A DNA stretch of 64,000 nt from Candidatus Auribacterota bacterium (GTDB lineage: Bacteria > Auribacterota > JAFGBW01): assembly GCA_016932965.1 (NCBI GenBank), contig JAFGBW010000039.1:1-64000 (forward strand), written 5' to 3'. The position numbers and the translations under genes were made by a program. Below the pieces are notes generated by a model, which was given only the letters and a program-made list of their open reading frames with translations, did no database searches and was not told the origin of the DNA. Below, in pieces: positions 28,287 through 36,826 of this stretch (its first letter is position 1; every line of letters begins with the position of its first letter).

Positions 28287-29656
28287 ATATAGAAACCAGT
28301 TTCACTCTATTTGAAAGATGCCTTCGCTGCATGAGCGGTTTGCTCCAGGATATGAAATTTTATCCGGACAATCACCCTACGATCAGGAAAAATACCGGTT
28401 TACTCATGGAACAGCTGTTTCAATATTTTAAGCTTAAAGATGAACTGCAATTCACCGTGATTGAGAATGAGATCATTTATGAAAATAAACCGCGGGTTGA
28501 ACTCAGCGAATCCCTTTCCCTTTTCATCTCATGCATTTCCGGTAAAAAGATATCCCGGATTACTTTTCTCAAGACCTTGCCTGAAAGGGAATTGGCAGAA
28601 TTCTGTAAGATATTATTGGGCACGGATCGGTTCCCCAAGCATGGTATTTCCTGGAATCATTATTTAAAGAGTGAAGGAATACATCATATATCATGCGATT
28701 TTTTATCGGTGGGAGTCCAGGAGGCGACAGAGCTAGAACAAACAACTGGTCCGATACCTGAGGATATTTTTCAGCAGGGTCTGGAGAAATTAAATGAATT
28801 AAATGAGGCCATGCTGAGCGGCAAGAAGATGGATTATGATTATCTGTTCCACATAGTCAATTATCTGACACCTCAGGTGTTGAATCATTATGAGGAACTG
28901 ATCTATCTCGGAACTGTCAAGGCGCACAACGAATACACCATGGAACACATGATGAACGTGGCGATTTTAACGGCTTTGCTTGGAGCCGCTTTGGGGCTTT
29001 CACGGGCCGTCCTGGATGAATTGTGCGTGGCTGCCCTCCTTCATGATATCGGAAAAACAGCTATTCCAACTGTCATCATCGATAAGCCGGAAAAATTGAC
29101 AGAAGAGGAATGGAAGGTCATGCAAACGCATTCCTTTGAGGGGGCAAAAAAGATTTTTCTTGAGGGACGTTTTCCGGAGATGGCCACAATTGTGGCGCTG
29201 GAACATCATTTGAATTATGATGGAAGCGGATACCCTAGTTTGTATCGGGAACGTCCATTGAGCCTTGCTTCCAGAATTGTTACCATTACGGACTTCTACG
29301 ATGCCTTGCGCGGAACAAGGGTTTATTGCGGTGAAATGCCTCCTGAAGAAGTGTACCGTATGATGCAGGATTTGAAAGGAAAAAAGTTCGATCCCCAGCT
29401 GCTGGATATTTTTTTTCAGACAATAGGCGTGTATCCGCCGGGCATTGAAGTGGAATTGAATACAAAAGAGATAGCCATCGTTGTGAAGGCGGACCGAAAT
29501 GATATTTTTCGTCCCATTGTGAAAATCATAACGGATAAAGCAGGCAGCCAAGTGCCCGCTCCTTTTTCAGTTGCCTTGACGGAGCGGGATGAAAAAGATT
29601 TCATCCGTTCCATTGTCAGATCCATACCTCCAATCCAAACCGCTGATAAGAAATGA
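28283..29656 (+). CDS. HD-GYP domain protein (probable cyclic di-GMP phosphodiesterase)
   Basis: HD-GYP proteins hydrolyse cyclic di-GMP or related dinucleotides. The HD motif is LLHDIGKTAIP (about residue 255) and the GYP part is HHLNYDGSGYPSLYRE, so catalytic residues are kept. The first ~120 residues form an uncharacterised sensor-like domain (FYPDNHPTIRKN, ELQFTVIENEIIYENKP, LPERELAEFCKILLG) also found in the upstream HEAT protein. The start codon overlaps the upstream stop as ATGA. No GGDEF cyclase is in the window. Confidence 0.85.
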   Translation: MNIETSFTLFERCLRCMSGLLQDMKFYPDNHPTIRKNTGLLMEQLFQYFKLKDELQFTVIENEIIYENKPRVELSESLSLFISCISGKKISRITFLKTLPERELAEFCKILLGTDRFPKHGISWNHYLKSEGIHHISCDFLSVGVQEATELEQTTGPIPEDIFQQGLEKLNELNEAMLSGKKMDYDYLFHIVNYLTPQVLNHYEELIYLGTVKAHNEYTMEHMMNVAILTALLGAALGLSRAVLDELCVAALLHDIGKTAIPTVIIDKPEKLTEEEWKVMQTHSFEGAKKIFLEGRFPEMATIVALEHHLNYDGSGYPSLYRERPLSLASRIVTITDFYDALRGTRVYCGEMPPEEVYRMMQDLKGKKFDPQLLDIFFQTIGVYPPGIEVELNTKEIAIVVKADRNDIFRPIVKIITDKAGSQVPAPFSVALTERDEKDFIRSIVRSIPPIQTADKK

Positions 29657-29717
29657 ATCCCGGTGCTCCATTCCCCCTTTGCTTACTGCGGGAAAATGAC
29701 CCAAGAATAATGGCGAA

Positions 29718-29765
29718 GCATCCTGACAGACGAAAATCCTAAAAAGTCAGATTTTTGGAAACTTC
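29718..29765 (-). ncRNA. Dispersed hairpin element, copy 3 (divergent)
   Basis: Read on the minus strand, this segment runs from GAAGTTTCC to TTTTCGTCTGTCAGGATGC and has nearly the same length and layout as copies at 1845 and 10259. The core pairs as CGUCU-GUCA-GGAUG. Several pairs differ from the other copies but remain compatible. It follows the stop of the BatA-like gene. Read on the plus strand, CTGAC...GTCAG followed by ATTTTT could also serve as a weak terminator for the HD-GYP gene. Confidence 0.3.
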
Positions 29766-29770
29766 CGATA

Positions 29771-31852
29771 TTATTTTCTCAAGCGGGAGATGATCAGCAT
29801 TTCCAAAATGAACATGACAACGACCATCCATAACAAAGCCTGCCAGAGATTAAAAAATCCGCTGTGCTGTTTCAAAAACAGATCCATGTCTTCGTTTGTA
29901 CTGCCGATAAAAAGTGGAGGAGACGCCACCGGGAGCCATGTCTGTTTGGGAAGGTAGGTTAGCTGCGATTCGGAAGGGATCGTATTGACGACAAATTGCC
30001 TGACGGTTTTCTGCTCCTTGATGATTTTATACATTCCGGGTTTTTCAGCGTAAAAAAACAGATGATCCGCATCCTTTTTATGCAGGACGGTTTTTCGCAT
30101 GTCCGGATCAAGACATGTCAGGATATCCGTACCTTCTTTTGAATCAAAAAAAATACGGTCTCCAATCCGTGAATAAATTTTTCTTCTTTTACCTTGAGTT
30201 AGAAAATCAGCCATGCGGTGGATCAACGGTACAAAAACGGGTTCCAGCACAAGAGACGTCCCTTGAGGTGAGGGATCGGTCAAAAACCACGCTGCGAACC
30301 CTGATCCTATTTTTCTGATCATGAGGAAAGGTTCATTTTCTTCATTTTGGATCCATATCTGATTCGATCCGGAAATTTCTTTCGTGTCGATTTCCAGCAT
30401 TCTTGAATAATAGGCGGACCGCCAGTAGAGGGGATCGGACAAGGCATCTAGAAAGCGTTCTCCGTCTTTTGTCACAATCAGGCGAGGCTTTTCTTCAGAT
30501 GCTTTCACCCGGAGGAGCTTGACTGCGAAAGCCCCGTCTTTTTTATGCCAGAGTGCATTGATGGATTCCAAAGGAGTGGACAATCCGAAACCGGCCAAAA
30601 GGCCGCCGCCTGATCTGACAAATTCCTCCAAAAGATGGGTTTGTCCTTGCGACAAGGTGCCGGCGTCCGGAAGGATGATCAGATCGTGATTGGAGAGATG
30701 GGAAATCTCTTCCAGGGAGGAGGCTGTTTTGACGATGAAAGAAGTTTTTCCTTTTCCGTCTTCAGATGCAAAAGGATCCAGAGCCCTTTCAAGATAAAAA
30801 GCTTTATTTTCGTCTGCGGACTGAAGAATCAGAATTCGTATCAGCGGAGGCCCCTTAAATAATCCGTAACAGGAATTGTCTTCTTTGAACTGATCGCCTG
30901 ACAGGACAGCGTTTATTAAAGTATCTTCGTTTTGATTCCGCGGGATCAACAAGGTTTGAGTGATAACGCTGCCTTCTTTTACTTTTAAAGGCATTTCCTT
31001 CAGAGGCAATCCGTTCAAACTGACCCTAAGCAGTGCGGGAGAATGGGGTCCGCCGCTGACAGCGATTTTGATTTCCACGGGAACGGTTTCCTTTTCCAGA
31101 TAGGAGACAAAAGGGATTTGGATATCTTCGAAGTAGAAATTATTCACTGAAACACCGCTTGTATTTTCGGGGAAAAATAGAAGTGTGGGGATAGGATTTT
31201 TTATGTTGGATAGATGATCCAGTAAAGGTTGGGCGCTGCTTTCCTGGAAATCCGAAAAAACAGCAATGGCTTTTTCTCTCGAGGCGATTCTTTCCAATAA
31301 AGATTGGGCCCTTTGATAGGTTTGAAGCAAGTCGGACTTGCCGTATCCGCATTTCAAGGTCTGTTGAATCCGGGTGATGTTTTCCGAATTCATCCTTTCG
31401 AAATGGTTGCCTAGTATGGATGAGGCTGCATCCGTGCTCAAGATGGTCACCCGATCCCTTTCCCCAACTTTTTCCAGAAAATGAATGGCCTTTGCAGACA
31501 TTTCTTCGAATAAGGTAGTATTGTTTTTACCGGCTTTCATACTGAGTGAATGATCCAGGATGAGGATATAATCCGTCACTCCTGACGAAAGAAATGCCCA
31601 TTTGGATGGAATCCGAATCACAGGCTTGGTAGAAGCCAGAGCGAGAAAAAGCACGATCAGTATCCGGACCAGAAGGAGAAGCAATTGGCTGAATTTGATC
31701 TGCTGATGTCGTTTACGGATTGTTTCCTTGAAAAGGAAAATAGCGGGGAAATAAAACGATTTGGTTTTTGCCCTGATTAGAAAATGAATCAAAACAGGAA
31801 GTGCGACTGCAAACAGGGCCGGAAACATTTGAGGGGCCTGAAATTCGATCAT
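29771..31852 (-). CDS. BatA-like membrane protein with von Willebrand A-type domain
   Basis: The N terminus matches the BatA/aerotolerance N-terminal region: two membrane helices (residues 9-26 and 57-78) around a basic loop. A vWA-like domain follows with the MIDAS motif DHSLS in LDHSLSMKAG. A long Ig-like and glutamine-amidotransferase-like region comes next (LLILQSADENKAFYLERAL, DLIILPDAGTLSQGQ). The last helix is FNLWQALLWMVVVMFILEML. Bat proteins work with MoxR ATPases and DUF58 proteins in envelope stress. The DUF58 gene overlaps by 4 bp, but no moxR is seen. Confidence 0.75.
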   Translation of the reverse strand: MIEFQAPQMFPALFAVALPVLIHFLIRAKTKSFYFPAIFLFKETIRKRHQQIKFSQLLLLLVRILIVLFLALASTKPVIRIPSKWAFLSSGVTDYILILDHSLSMKAGKNNTTLFEEMSAKAIHFLEKVGERDRVTILSTDAASSILGNHFERMNSENITRIQQTLKCGYGKSDLLQTYQRAQSLLERIASREKAIAVFSDFQESSAQPLLDHLSNIKNPIPTLLFFPENTSGVSVNNFYFEDIQIPFVSYLEKETVPVEIKIAVSGGPHSPALLRVSLNGLPLKEMPLKVKEGSVITQTLLIPRNQNEDTLINAVLSGDQFKEDNSCYGLFKGPPLIRILILQSADENKAFYLERALDPFASEDGKGKTSFIVKTASSLEEISHLSNHDLIILPDAGTLSQGQTHLLEEFVRSGGGLLAGFGLSTPLESINALWHKKDGAFAVKLLRVKASEEKPRLIVTKDGERFLDALSDPLYWRSAYYSRMLEIDTKEISGSNQIWIQNEENEPFLMIRKIGSGFAAWFLTDPSPQGTSLVLEPVFVPLIHRMADFLTQGKRRKIYSRIGDRIFFDSKEGTDILTCLDPDMRKTVLHKKDADHLFFYAEKPGMYKIIKEQKTVRQFVVNTIPSESQLTYLPKQTWLPVASPPLFIGSTNEDMDLFLKQHSGFFNLWQALLWMVVVMFILEMLIISRLRK

Positions 31853-32760
31853 CGGATTTTCTTTCGTTTGGCTAGATAGGAGGATAGAACGTATTCAAAA
31901 GGAACAAGGGTGTTCACAGGGATGTAATCTGTGTTCATTTTAGAAAAACCTGCCTGATAGTGTATTTTGAACTTTTCAATCGCCCGTAGATAGTCCATGC
32001 GCAGGGCAATGGGATCCACCGTTATTTTTTGGTGGGTTTCCATATCCACAAACGTGCTCATCTGTTTATATGGGAAAATCCATTCGGCATTATCCAGAAC
32101 ATGAAATACCATTATCTCGTGTTTTCGGAAGCGGAATTGTCCCACGGATCGCAACACCGTTTCAGGGTCGTCCAAAAGATCGGAGATGAGGATCAGGAGG
32201 GATCTTTTCTGAATCCGTTCAGCCAGATCTTGCAGCACGGCCGAGGTGTGGGTTTTGCCTTCAGCCTGGATGGAAGAGAGGTTGTTGATCATTCTGGCCA
32301 TGTGGTCAGGATGATGTCTGGGAGGAAGTATTCGGGTGATCTTGTTATTATAGGTCACCAGGCCCACCTGATCCTGCTGTTTGTTGATGAGATAGGCAAG
32401 GGCGGCGCAAAGATAGGTCCCATAGGTCAGTTTGGTCAGGCCAAATCCTCCTGAAAAATTCATGGATTCGCTGGTATCCAAAAGCAGGTAAACCCGCATA
32501 TTGGTTTCGGCTTCATATAGTTTGACAAAATATTTTTCTGTCCTCCCGTATACTTTCCAGTCCAGGTGTTTGATTTCATCCCCATGTGTGTATTTGCGAT
32601 GTTCGGCAAATTCCAGACTGAATCCCTTATATGGCGATTTATGATGCCCCGCCACCAGTCCCTCAACAATGCCCCTTGCCACAAGGGAAAGGTCCTTGAT
32701 TTTAATGATTTCTTCGGGTTTTAAAAACCCTTGTCGTCTCTGTGTTTTTGTTTGCGGCAT
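31849..32760 (-). CDS. DUF58 domain protein
   Basis: The DUF58 family consists of vWA-like proteins found beside MoxR ATPases and Bat proteins. The family core is visible: SPYKGFSLEFAEHRKYTHGD, IKHLDWKVYGRTEKYFVKLY, then a MIDAS-like LLLDTSESMNF. At 303 aa it is a complete, soluble version. It is the first gene of a two-gene unit with the BatA-like gene, overlapping by 4 bp. Its biochemical function is not established. Confidence 0.85.
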   Translation of the reverse strand: MPQTKTQRRQGFLKPEEIIKIKDLSLVARGIVEGLVAGHHKSPYKGFSLEFAEHRKYTHGDEIKHLDWKVYGRTEKYFVKLYEAETNMRVYLLLDTSESMNFSGGFGLTKLTYGTYLCAALAYLINKQQDQVGLVTYNNKITRILPPRHHPDHMARMINNLSSIQAEGKTHTSAVLQDLAERIQKRSLLILISDLLDDPETVLRSVGQFRFRKHEIMVFHVLDNAEWIFPYKQMSTFVDMETHQKITVDPIALRMDYLRAIEKFKIHYQAGFSKMNTDYIPVNTLVPFEYVLSSYLAKRKKIR

Positions 32761-32860
32761 CGTTTTTATTCAAAAGAATTGAGGATCGAGTAAAGAGAAT
32801 GGAGTATGATGAATGAAGACTTTGTGATTCCTGAAAAAAATATTTTTTTCTTTATTTTGT

Positions 32861-32898
32861 TCTCAATTTTCAATTTTCAATTCTCAATTCTTAATTCT
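32861..32898. repeat. AT-rich heptad repeat array
   Basis: Five consecutive units of about 7 bp, of the type TCAATTC/TCAATTT, run from 32861. They overlap the 3' end of the EIIA gene: on the minus strand the repeat supplies its last codons (Ile-Lys-Asn) and the TGA stop. A related AATTGAGG lies at 32778. Confidence 0.6.
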
Positions 32899-33375
32899 GG
32901 TATTATTCCTTGGTTTTTTTCGCCCTTTGACTGCATCCATCATCTGGATGACCTGTTCAGGGAAAGAGGCTGAAAGTAAGGCGGTTCGTAATGTTTTCCG
33001 GCTTAGTATCTTGGAAATGGTGGAAAGAATATCCAGATATTCATTGGCGGAACAAACAGGGCCGATCACCAGGAAAACAAAATAGACCAGACCTCCGTCT
33101 GATGATTCCCATTCAATTCCCTCTTTGAACCGGGCAAAGAGAATGCCTGTTTTGTTTACGGCATCTGTCCTTCCATGCGGGACAGCGAGGCCGTCACCCA
33201 ATCCTGTAGAGGTTTTCATTTCTCTGGTTAGAACAGTATTGATAACCAGATCACCGATGTTCTCGGGAAGAGAACGGCAATAATGCCGTGTGAGGCATTC
33301 GAGCACTTCCCATTTCGTGCCTTTTCGTGACTCCAGAAGGATTCCCTGATCAATGAGATATTCACTTAACTTCAT
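32884..33375 (-). CDS. PTS EIIA domain protein (PtsN/fructose type)
   Basis: This 163-aa stand-alone EIIA domain has the phosphorylated His in GLAVPHGRTDAV and the family pattern FARFKEGIEW and VYFVFLVIGP. Stand-alone EIIA proteins of this class usually have regulatory roles, as in the nitrogen-related PTS. I chose ATG 33375 (MKLSEYL) since the family starts there and GGA lies 8 nt upstream. A longer start at 33417 is possible. The extreme C terminus is encoded by the heptad repeat and is probably a late addition. Confidence 0.82.
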   Translation of the reverse strand: MKLSEYLIDQGILLESRKGTKWEVLECLTRHYCRSLPENIGDLVINTVLTREMKTSTGLGDGLAVPHGRTDAVNKTGILFARFKEGIEWESSDGGLVYFVFLVIGPVCSANEYLDILSTISKILSRKTLRTALLSASFPEQVIQMMDAVKGRKKPRNNTRIKN

Positions 33376-33755
33376 TTTTTTTCCATAAGTCGTTATGTGA
33401 AGGACAATCCCCCTCATCTAATAAAGAATATAAGGATGTCTATCAGAGATTAAATGATTTTAGAGAAGATGGTCAATCTAGAAGTAGCTTAAACCATCTC
33501 CTTTTCATCACAAAGGAGTTGACGCGTGGAAGCAGCAACTATCTATCATTTACTAAAATAGGTAGATCACCGTTAAAGTTTTTTGAGTTGTGCAATTTGA
33601 CAGATACATGAGTATCAAAAATTAGTATTTCACCACGGAGAACACGGAGGGAATTAGAATAAAATTGAATTGAAAGTTTTGAGTGATGAATTGGAATGTG
33701 GAATGTCATCCTTTGAAAGATCTGTGCTTCCTGCTGTTTGTTGAAAAAATGGGAA
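33376..33755. other. Intergenic region between the EIIA gene and rpsI
   Basis: About 380 bp without a gene. It holds one copy of the dispersed TTTGACAGATAC...CACCACGGAGAACACGG element (33596-33651) and an imperfect inverted repeat AGATGGT...ACCATCT around 33462-33498. I see no clear terminator for rpsI, whose stop is at the right edge, and no RNA gene. Confidence 0.5.
33596..33651 (+). repeat. Dispersed CACCACG-type repeat, copy 1
   Basis: The element begins TTTGACAGATAC, passes an AT-rich stretch (GTATCAAAAATTAG), and ends CACCACGGAGAACACGGAGG. The same order occurs at 38906-38960, with small indels. The CACCACG(A/G)AGAACACG core belongs to a repeat type seen in intergenic DNA of several uncultured bacterial lineages. 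Confidence 0.6.
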
Positions 33756-34160
33756 TTAACGTTTGGAGAACTGGAAGCGTTTTCTGGCTCCGGCCTGACC
33801 GTATTTTTTTCTTTCCTTCATTCGCTGATCCCGGCTCAGCAAAGAAGCTGATTTCAAGGGAGTCCTCATTTTTTCATCGAATTTACATATGGCTCTTGAA
33901 ATCCCAAGTCTCAAGGCTTCAGCTTGACCGGATTTTCCGCCACCGGAAAGAGTGACATTAAAATCAAAACGTTTTTCAGATTTGGAGATGGTCAAGGGAA
34001 AAGAAATGACTTTTTTGAGTGATAAGCTCGGAAAATAGGTCTCCAGGGAAACACCATTGATGTTGAATTTTCCTGAACCAAGCGTCATCCTGACTCTTGC
34101 GCTAGCCTTTTTTCTTCGGCCGATGGTCACTACTTCGTTATTGGATTTAGACTCTCCCAC
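33756..34160 (-). CDS. rpsI: 30S ribosomal protein S9
   Basis: This is a small-subunit protein whose C-terminal tail reaches the ribosomal P site. The 134-aa chain has the family pattern IGRRKKASARVRMTLGSGKFNINGV (in part), GGGKSGQAEALRLGISRAI and the conserved C terminus FQFSKR. The start is GTG 34160, with GGAGG 6 nt upstream. It lies 25 bp after rplM, the usual bacterial gene pair. Confidence 0.97.
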   Translation of the reverse strand: MGESKSNNEVVTIGRRKKASARVRMTLGSGKFNINGVSLETYFPSLSLKKVISFPLTISKSEKRFDFNVTLSGGGKSGQAEALRLGISRAICKFDEKMRTPLKSASLLSRDQRMKERKKYGQAGARKRFQFSKR

Positions 34161-34185
34161 GTTTTGCCTCCGCTATTGGTTTACT

Positions 34186-34614
34186 TTAATGTGTTGCCTT
34201 TTTTGGCTGCTGCGCCTGATGAGGATGCGCTTCCCCTTCATATGCCCGCAAACGGCTGAACATTCTTTTGCCGATTTTAGTCTTGGGCAACATCCTTTGT
34301 ACCGCATGTTCCAGAATTCGTCCCGGGTGCTTTTCCAGCATTTGTTCGTATGTAACTTTTTTTAGACCCCCAATATAACCAGAATGATGGTGGTACGTTT
34401 TCGTTTCCTTTTTATGACCGGTTATCCTGACCTTTTTGCAATTCAAGACAATCACGTGATCCCCTCCGTCAACATGCGGAGTATACTGAACCTTATTTTT
34501 TCCGATCAGAAGTCTTGCCACTTTGCAGGCAAGCCTCCCCATGACCTGGTCTGTCGCATCAAGGAAATGCCATTTCCGTATGATTTCTTCTTTTTTCAAT
34601 TCATATGTTTTCAT
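34186..34614 (-). CDS. rplM: 50S ribosomal protein L13
   Basis: This is a large-subunit assembly protein. The 142-aa chain has the family segments WHFLDATDQVMGRLACKVAR, LLIGKNKVQYTPHVDGGDHV, YHHHSGYIGGLKKVTYEQML and GRILEHAVQRMLPKTKIGKR. A GGAG ribosome site lies 8 nt before the ATG. It is the first gene of the rplM-rpsI operon, with a candidate promoter about 30 bp upstream. Confidence 0.97.
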   Translation of the reverse strand: MKTYELKKEEIIRKWHFLDATDQVMGRLACKVARLLIGKNKVQYTPHVDGGDHVIVLNCKKVRITGHKKETKTYHHHSGYIGGLKKVTYEQMLEKHPGRILEHAVQRMLPKTKIGKRMFSRLRAYEGEAHPHQAQQPKKATH

Positions 34615-34645
34615 TGCATGATCTCCAAAAACAAAAAGAGGAAAC

Positions 34646-34674
34646 CTTTTATCTTATCCTCGGTATCTAGTCAA
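34646..34674 (-). promoter_or_regulatory. Candidate promoter of rplM-rpsI
   Basis: On the minus strand, TTGACT (34669-34674) and TAAAAG (34646-34651) are separated by 17 bp, placing transcription start within about 30 bp of the rplM start codon. The -35 box matches 5 of 6 and the -10 box 4 of 6. Confidence 0.4.
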
Positions 34675-34795
34675 CAGGAAAATTCTGTATCTATTATCGT
34701 CGGAAAAAGGCTTCAGATTTCCGAATGATTTATCCATGGCGGATGAACAAGAGACGCTGGATTTCGCGCCCCGTTTTCAGGCCTTATCCAAGTTC

Positions 34796-35665
34796 TCAGG
34801 AGCTGGAAGAGTGTTTGAAATTTCTTCGTTCTTCTGAAACACGCGATAAAAAGCGCTGGATCGCCGCAGGATTTTTCCCGGAAAGCAATTGCCGGAAGAC
34901 TCGGAACTGTTTTTCAAAAACAGCCGTGGTTTTGAGGATTTCCCGGCGGTTTTCCTGGAAAATGCCTGTCCATAGTTCGGCGGAGCTGGCCGCGATTCGC
35001 GTCATGTCTTTGAAAGAGCCTGCGGCGATATTCAGGAGATCCGGCAGCCGGTTTTTTTGTTTTAAAAGGGAGTCCATGAGAACAAAAGACACGACGTGCG
35101 GGAGATGTGAGATCCATGCGACGGAAGTGTCGTGTCCTTCAGGAGTCATGATGAAGACCTTGGCCCCGAGTTGTTTCCAGAATTTTTCAGCCCTTGGCAA
35201 TGCCCAATCCGGGGTGTTTTTTTCCGGGGTCAGGATACACGGGGCCCCCCGATAAAGACCTGGTACAAAATTATTAAAACCAAATTTTTCCGTTCCTGTC
35301 ATAGGATGGCAACCCAGGAAACCCGCCTGCTTTCCCACAATGCGGCTGCATGCCGAAACCACGGGTTTTTTGACACTCCCCACGTCCATGACCAGTGACC
35401 GGGACGAGAGGAAAGGCAGGATTTTTTTTAACAGTTGAGGGATGAGACTGACCGGAGTGCACAGGATCACGATTTCCGCGTCTTTTACAGCCTTCTCAAT
35501 GCAACGGGTGGCAACATGCGCCAGTTTCAACCGGATCAAATCGGGTATGACTTCCTCCCGTCTCACCAGGCCGCAGACTTCTTTTGCCAGTTTATAACGG
35601 ATGAGGGTGTGCCCCAGGGAGGCCCCCATGACGCCCATGCCGCATATCGTAACTTTATTGAACAT
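34796..35665 (-). CDS. tyrA: Prephenate dehydrogenase
   Basis: TyrA converts prephenate to 4-hydroxyphenylpyruvate in tyrosine synthesis. It has an N-terminal NAD-binding GMGVMGASLG and DAEIVILCTPVSLI, the LVMDVGSVK segment, and the catalytic GCHPMTGTEKFG with the family histidine. A further His lies in WISHLPHVVSF. No ACT or chorismate mutase domain is attached. I use ATG 35665 (MFNKVTICGMG), as the family begins here; ATG 35698 would add 11 residues. The strand opposite this gene has a long open frame that is only a shadow. Confidence 0.87.
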   Translation of the reverse strand: MFNKVTICGMGVMGASLGHTLIRYKLAKEVCGLVRREEVIPDLIRLKLAHVATRCIEKAVKDAEIVILCTPVSLIPQLLKKILPFLSSRSLVMDVGSVKKPVVSACSRIVGKQAGFLGCHPMTGTEKFGFNNFVPGLYRGAPCILTPEKNTPDWALPRAEKFWKQLGAKVFIMTPEGHDTSVAWISHLPHVVSFVLMDSLLKQKNRLPDLLNIAAGSFKDMTRIAASSAELWTGIFQENRREILKTTAVFEKQFRVFRQLLSGKNPAAIQRFLSRVSEERRNFKHSSSS

Positions 35666-35791
35666 TTTGATTTTTTCTTTTAGATTTGATTTTTGCATGA
35701 AAAATGGTCAATTGGCGATAGAAATTTTTAACTTTTATTTTTTAGCATAATGTCTTAAATATGTCCGGAACAAAATAGATAGGGAAGACGC

Positions 35792-36823
35792 ATGATCATA
35801 GGTTTGACAGGCCGTAACGGTTCAGGAAAAAGTACGGTGGCTGAATTTTTGATTCATCGGGGTTTTCAATATTATTCATTATCGGATATCATCAGGGAAA
35901 TCCTTTCAAAAGAAGGAAAGGAATTTTCCCGGGAGAATCTGATTGAAACCGGTAACAGTCTTCGTTCCACCATGGGGGCGGCCGTTCTTGCGGAGAAGAC
36001 GGTTGAAAAACTGATGCCGGATCGAAATTATGTCATTGATTCCATCCGGAATCCGTCAGAAGTGGAGCGGCTGAGAAAGGTAAAAGGTTTTAAACTCATC
36101 AGGGTGGAAGCTCCCACCCGGGTACGGTTTGAACGCTGTAAATCACGCAACCGAGAGAAGGCGGATCAAGATCTGGACTCTTTCAAAAAGCTCGAGAAGA
36201 AGGAGCTGAAAAGTCCTGATCCTGTTTCCCAGCAGCTGGAGAAGACCGGAAAAATGGCGGATTATATCCTGAGAAACAGCGGTTCGCTGGAGACTCTTCA
36301 TGAGCAGGTAATCGAAATCTTGAAAGAGGTGACAAAAAAAATTTTCAGGCCGGGCTGGGACGAGTATTTCATGAATATCGCGAGAGTGGTGGCCCAGCGT
36401 TCCAATTGTGTGAAAAGGCATGTGGCTGCGGTCATCGTTCGTGATAACCGGATCATATCTACGGGCTACAACGGCACTCCCAGAGGGATCAAAAACTGCA
36501 ATGAGGGAGGATGTCCCCGGTGCAACAGTTTCGGGGTATCGGGGGAAAATCTGGGAGAATGCCTCTGTTCCCATGCGGAGGAAAATGCCATCACACAGGC
36601 AGCTTATCATGGGGTGTCCATCAGGGATGCAACATTATATACTACCTTTTCACCCTGTCTCATATGCACTAAAATGATCATCAATTCCGGTATTCGGGAA
36701 GTGGTCTATGACTCCCGTTATTCCTTGAATGCCCTGGAGCTTCAGCTTTTGAAAGAAGCGGGGATATCCGTCAGAGCGCTCAGAGAGCATCGGGATTTCC
36801 CCGATCCGTCTGCCGGCAGATGA
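35792..36823 (+). CDS. P-loop nucleotide kinase domain fused to dCMP deaminase
   Basis: Residues 1-180 are a P-loop kinase-like domain with Walker A GLTGRNGSGKST, similar to dephospho-CoA kinase/UPF0200-type NMP kinases (VIDSIRNPSEVERLRKVKGF). Residues 190-335 are a zinc deaminase domain: CSHAEENAI with catalytic HAE and SPCLICTK with the two zinc cysteines. The deaminase half probably turns dCMP into dUMP for thymidylate synthesis. The order resembles yeast Dcd1 and the larger anti-phage AvcD proteins. The setting here is housekeeping and the protein is smaller than AvcD, so I favour a metabolic role. The phosphohexomutase gene starts 3 bp downstream. Confidence 0.85.
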   Translation: MIIGLTGRNGSGKSTVAEFLIHRGFQYYSLSDIIREILSKEGKEFSRENLIETGNSLRSTMGAAVLAEKTVEKLMPDRNYVIDSIRNPSEVERLRKVKGFKLIRVEAPTRVRFERCKSRNREKADQDLDSFKKLEKKELKSPDPVSQQLEKTGKMADYILRNSGSLETLHEQVIEILKEVTKKIFRPGWDEYFMNIARVVAQRSNCVKRHVAAVIVRDNRIISTGYNGTPRGIKNCNEGGCPRCNSFGVSGENLGECLCSHAEENAITQAAYHGVSIRDATLYTTFSPCLICTKMIINSGIREVVYDSRYSLNALELQLLKEAGISVRALREHRDFPDPSAGR

Positions 36824-36826
36824 ACG

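Noticed and set aside
34725-35255. Plus-strand open frame of 176 codons opposite tyrA
   Set aside because: It mirrors conserved tyrA codons and shows low-complexity Arg/Ser content typical of a shadow frame.
35699-36823. AvcID-type anti-phage system
   Set aside because: The deaminase is smaller than AvcD, the 93-bp upstream gap shows no clear AvcI-like RNA, and the neighbours are housekeeping genes.
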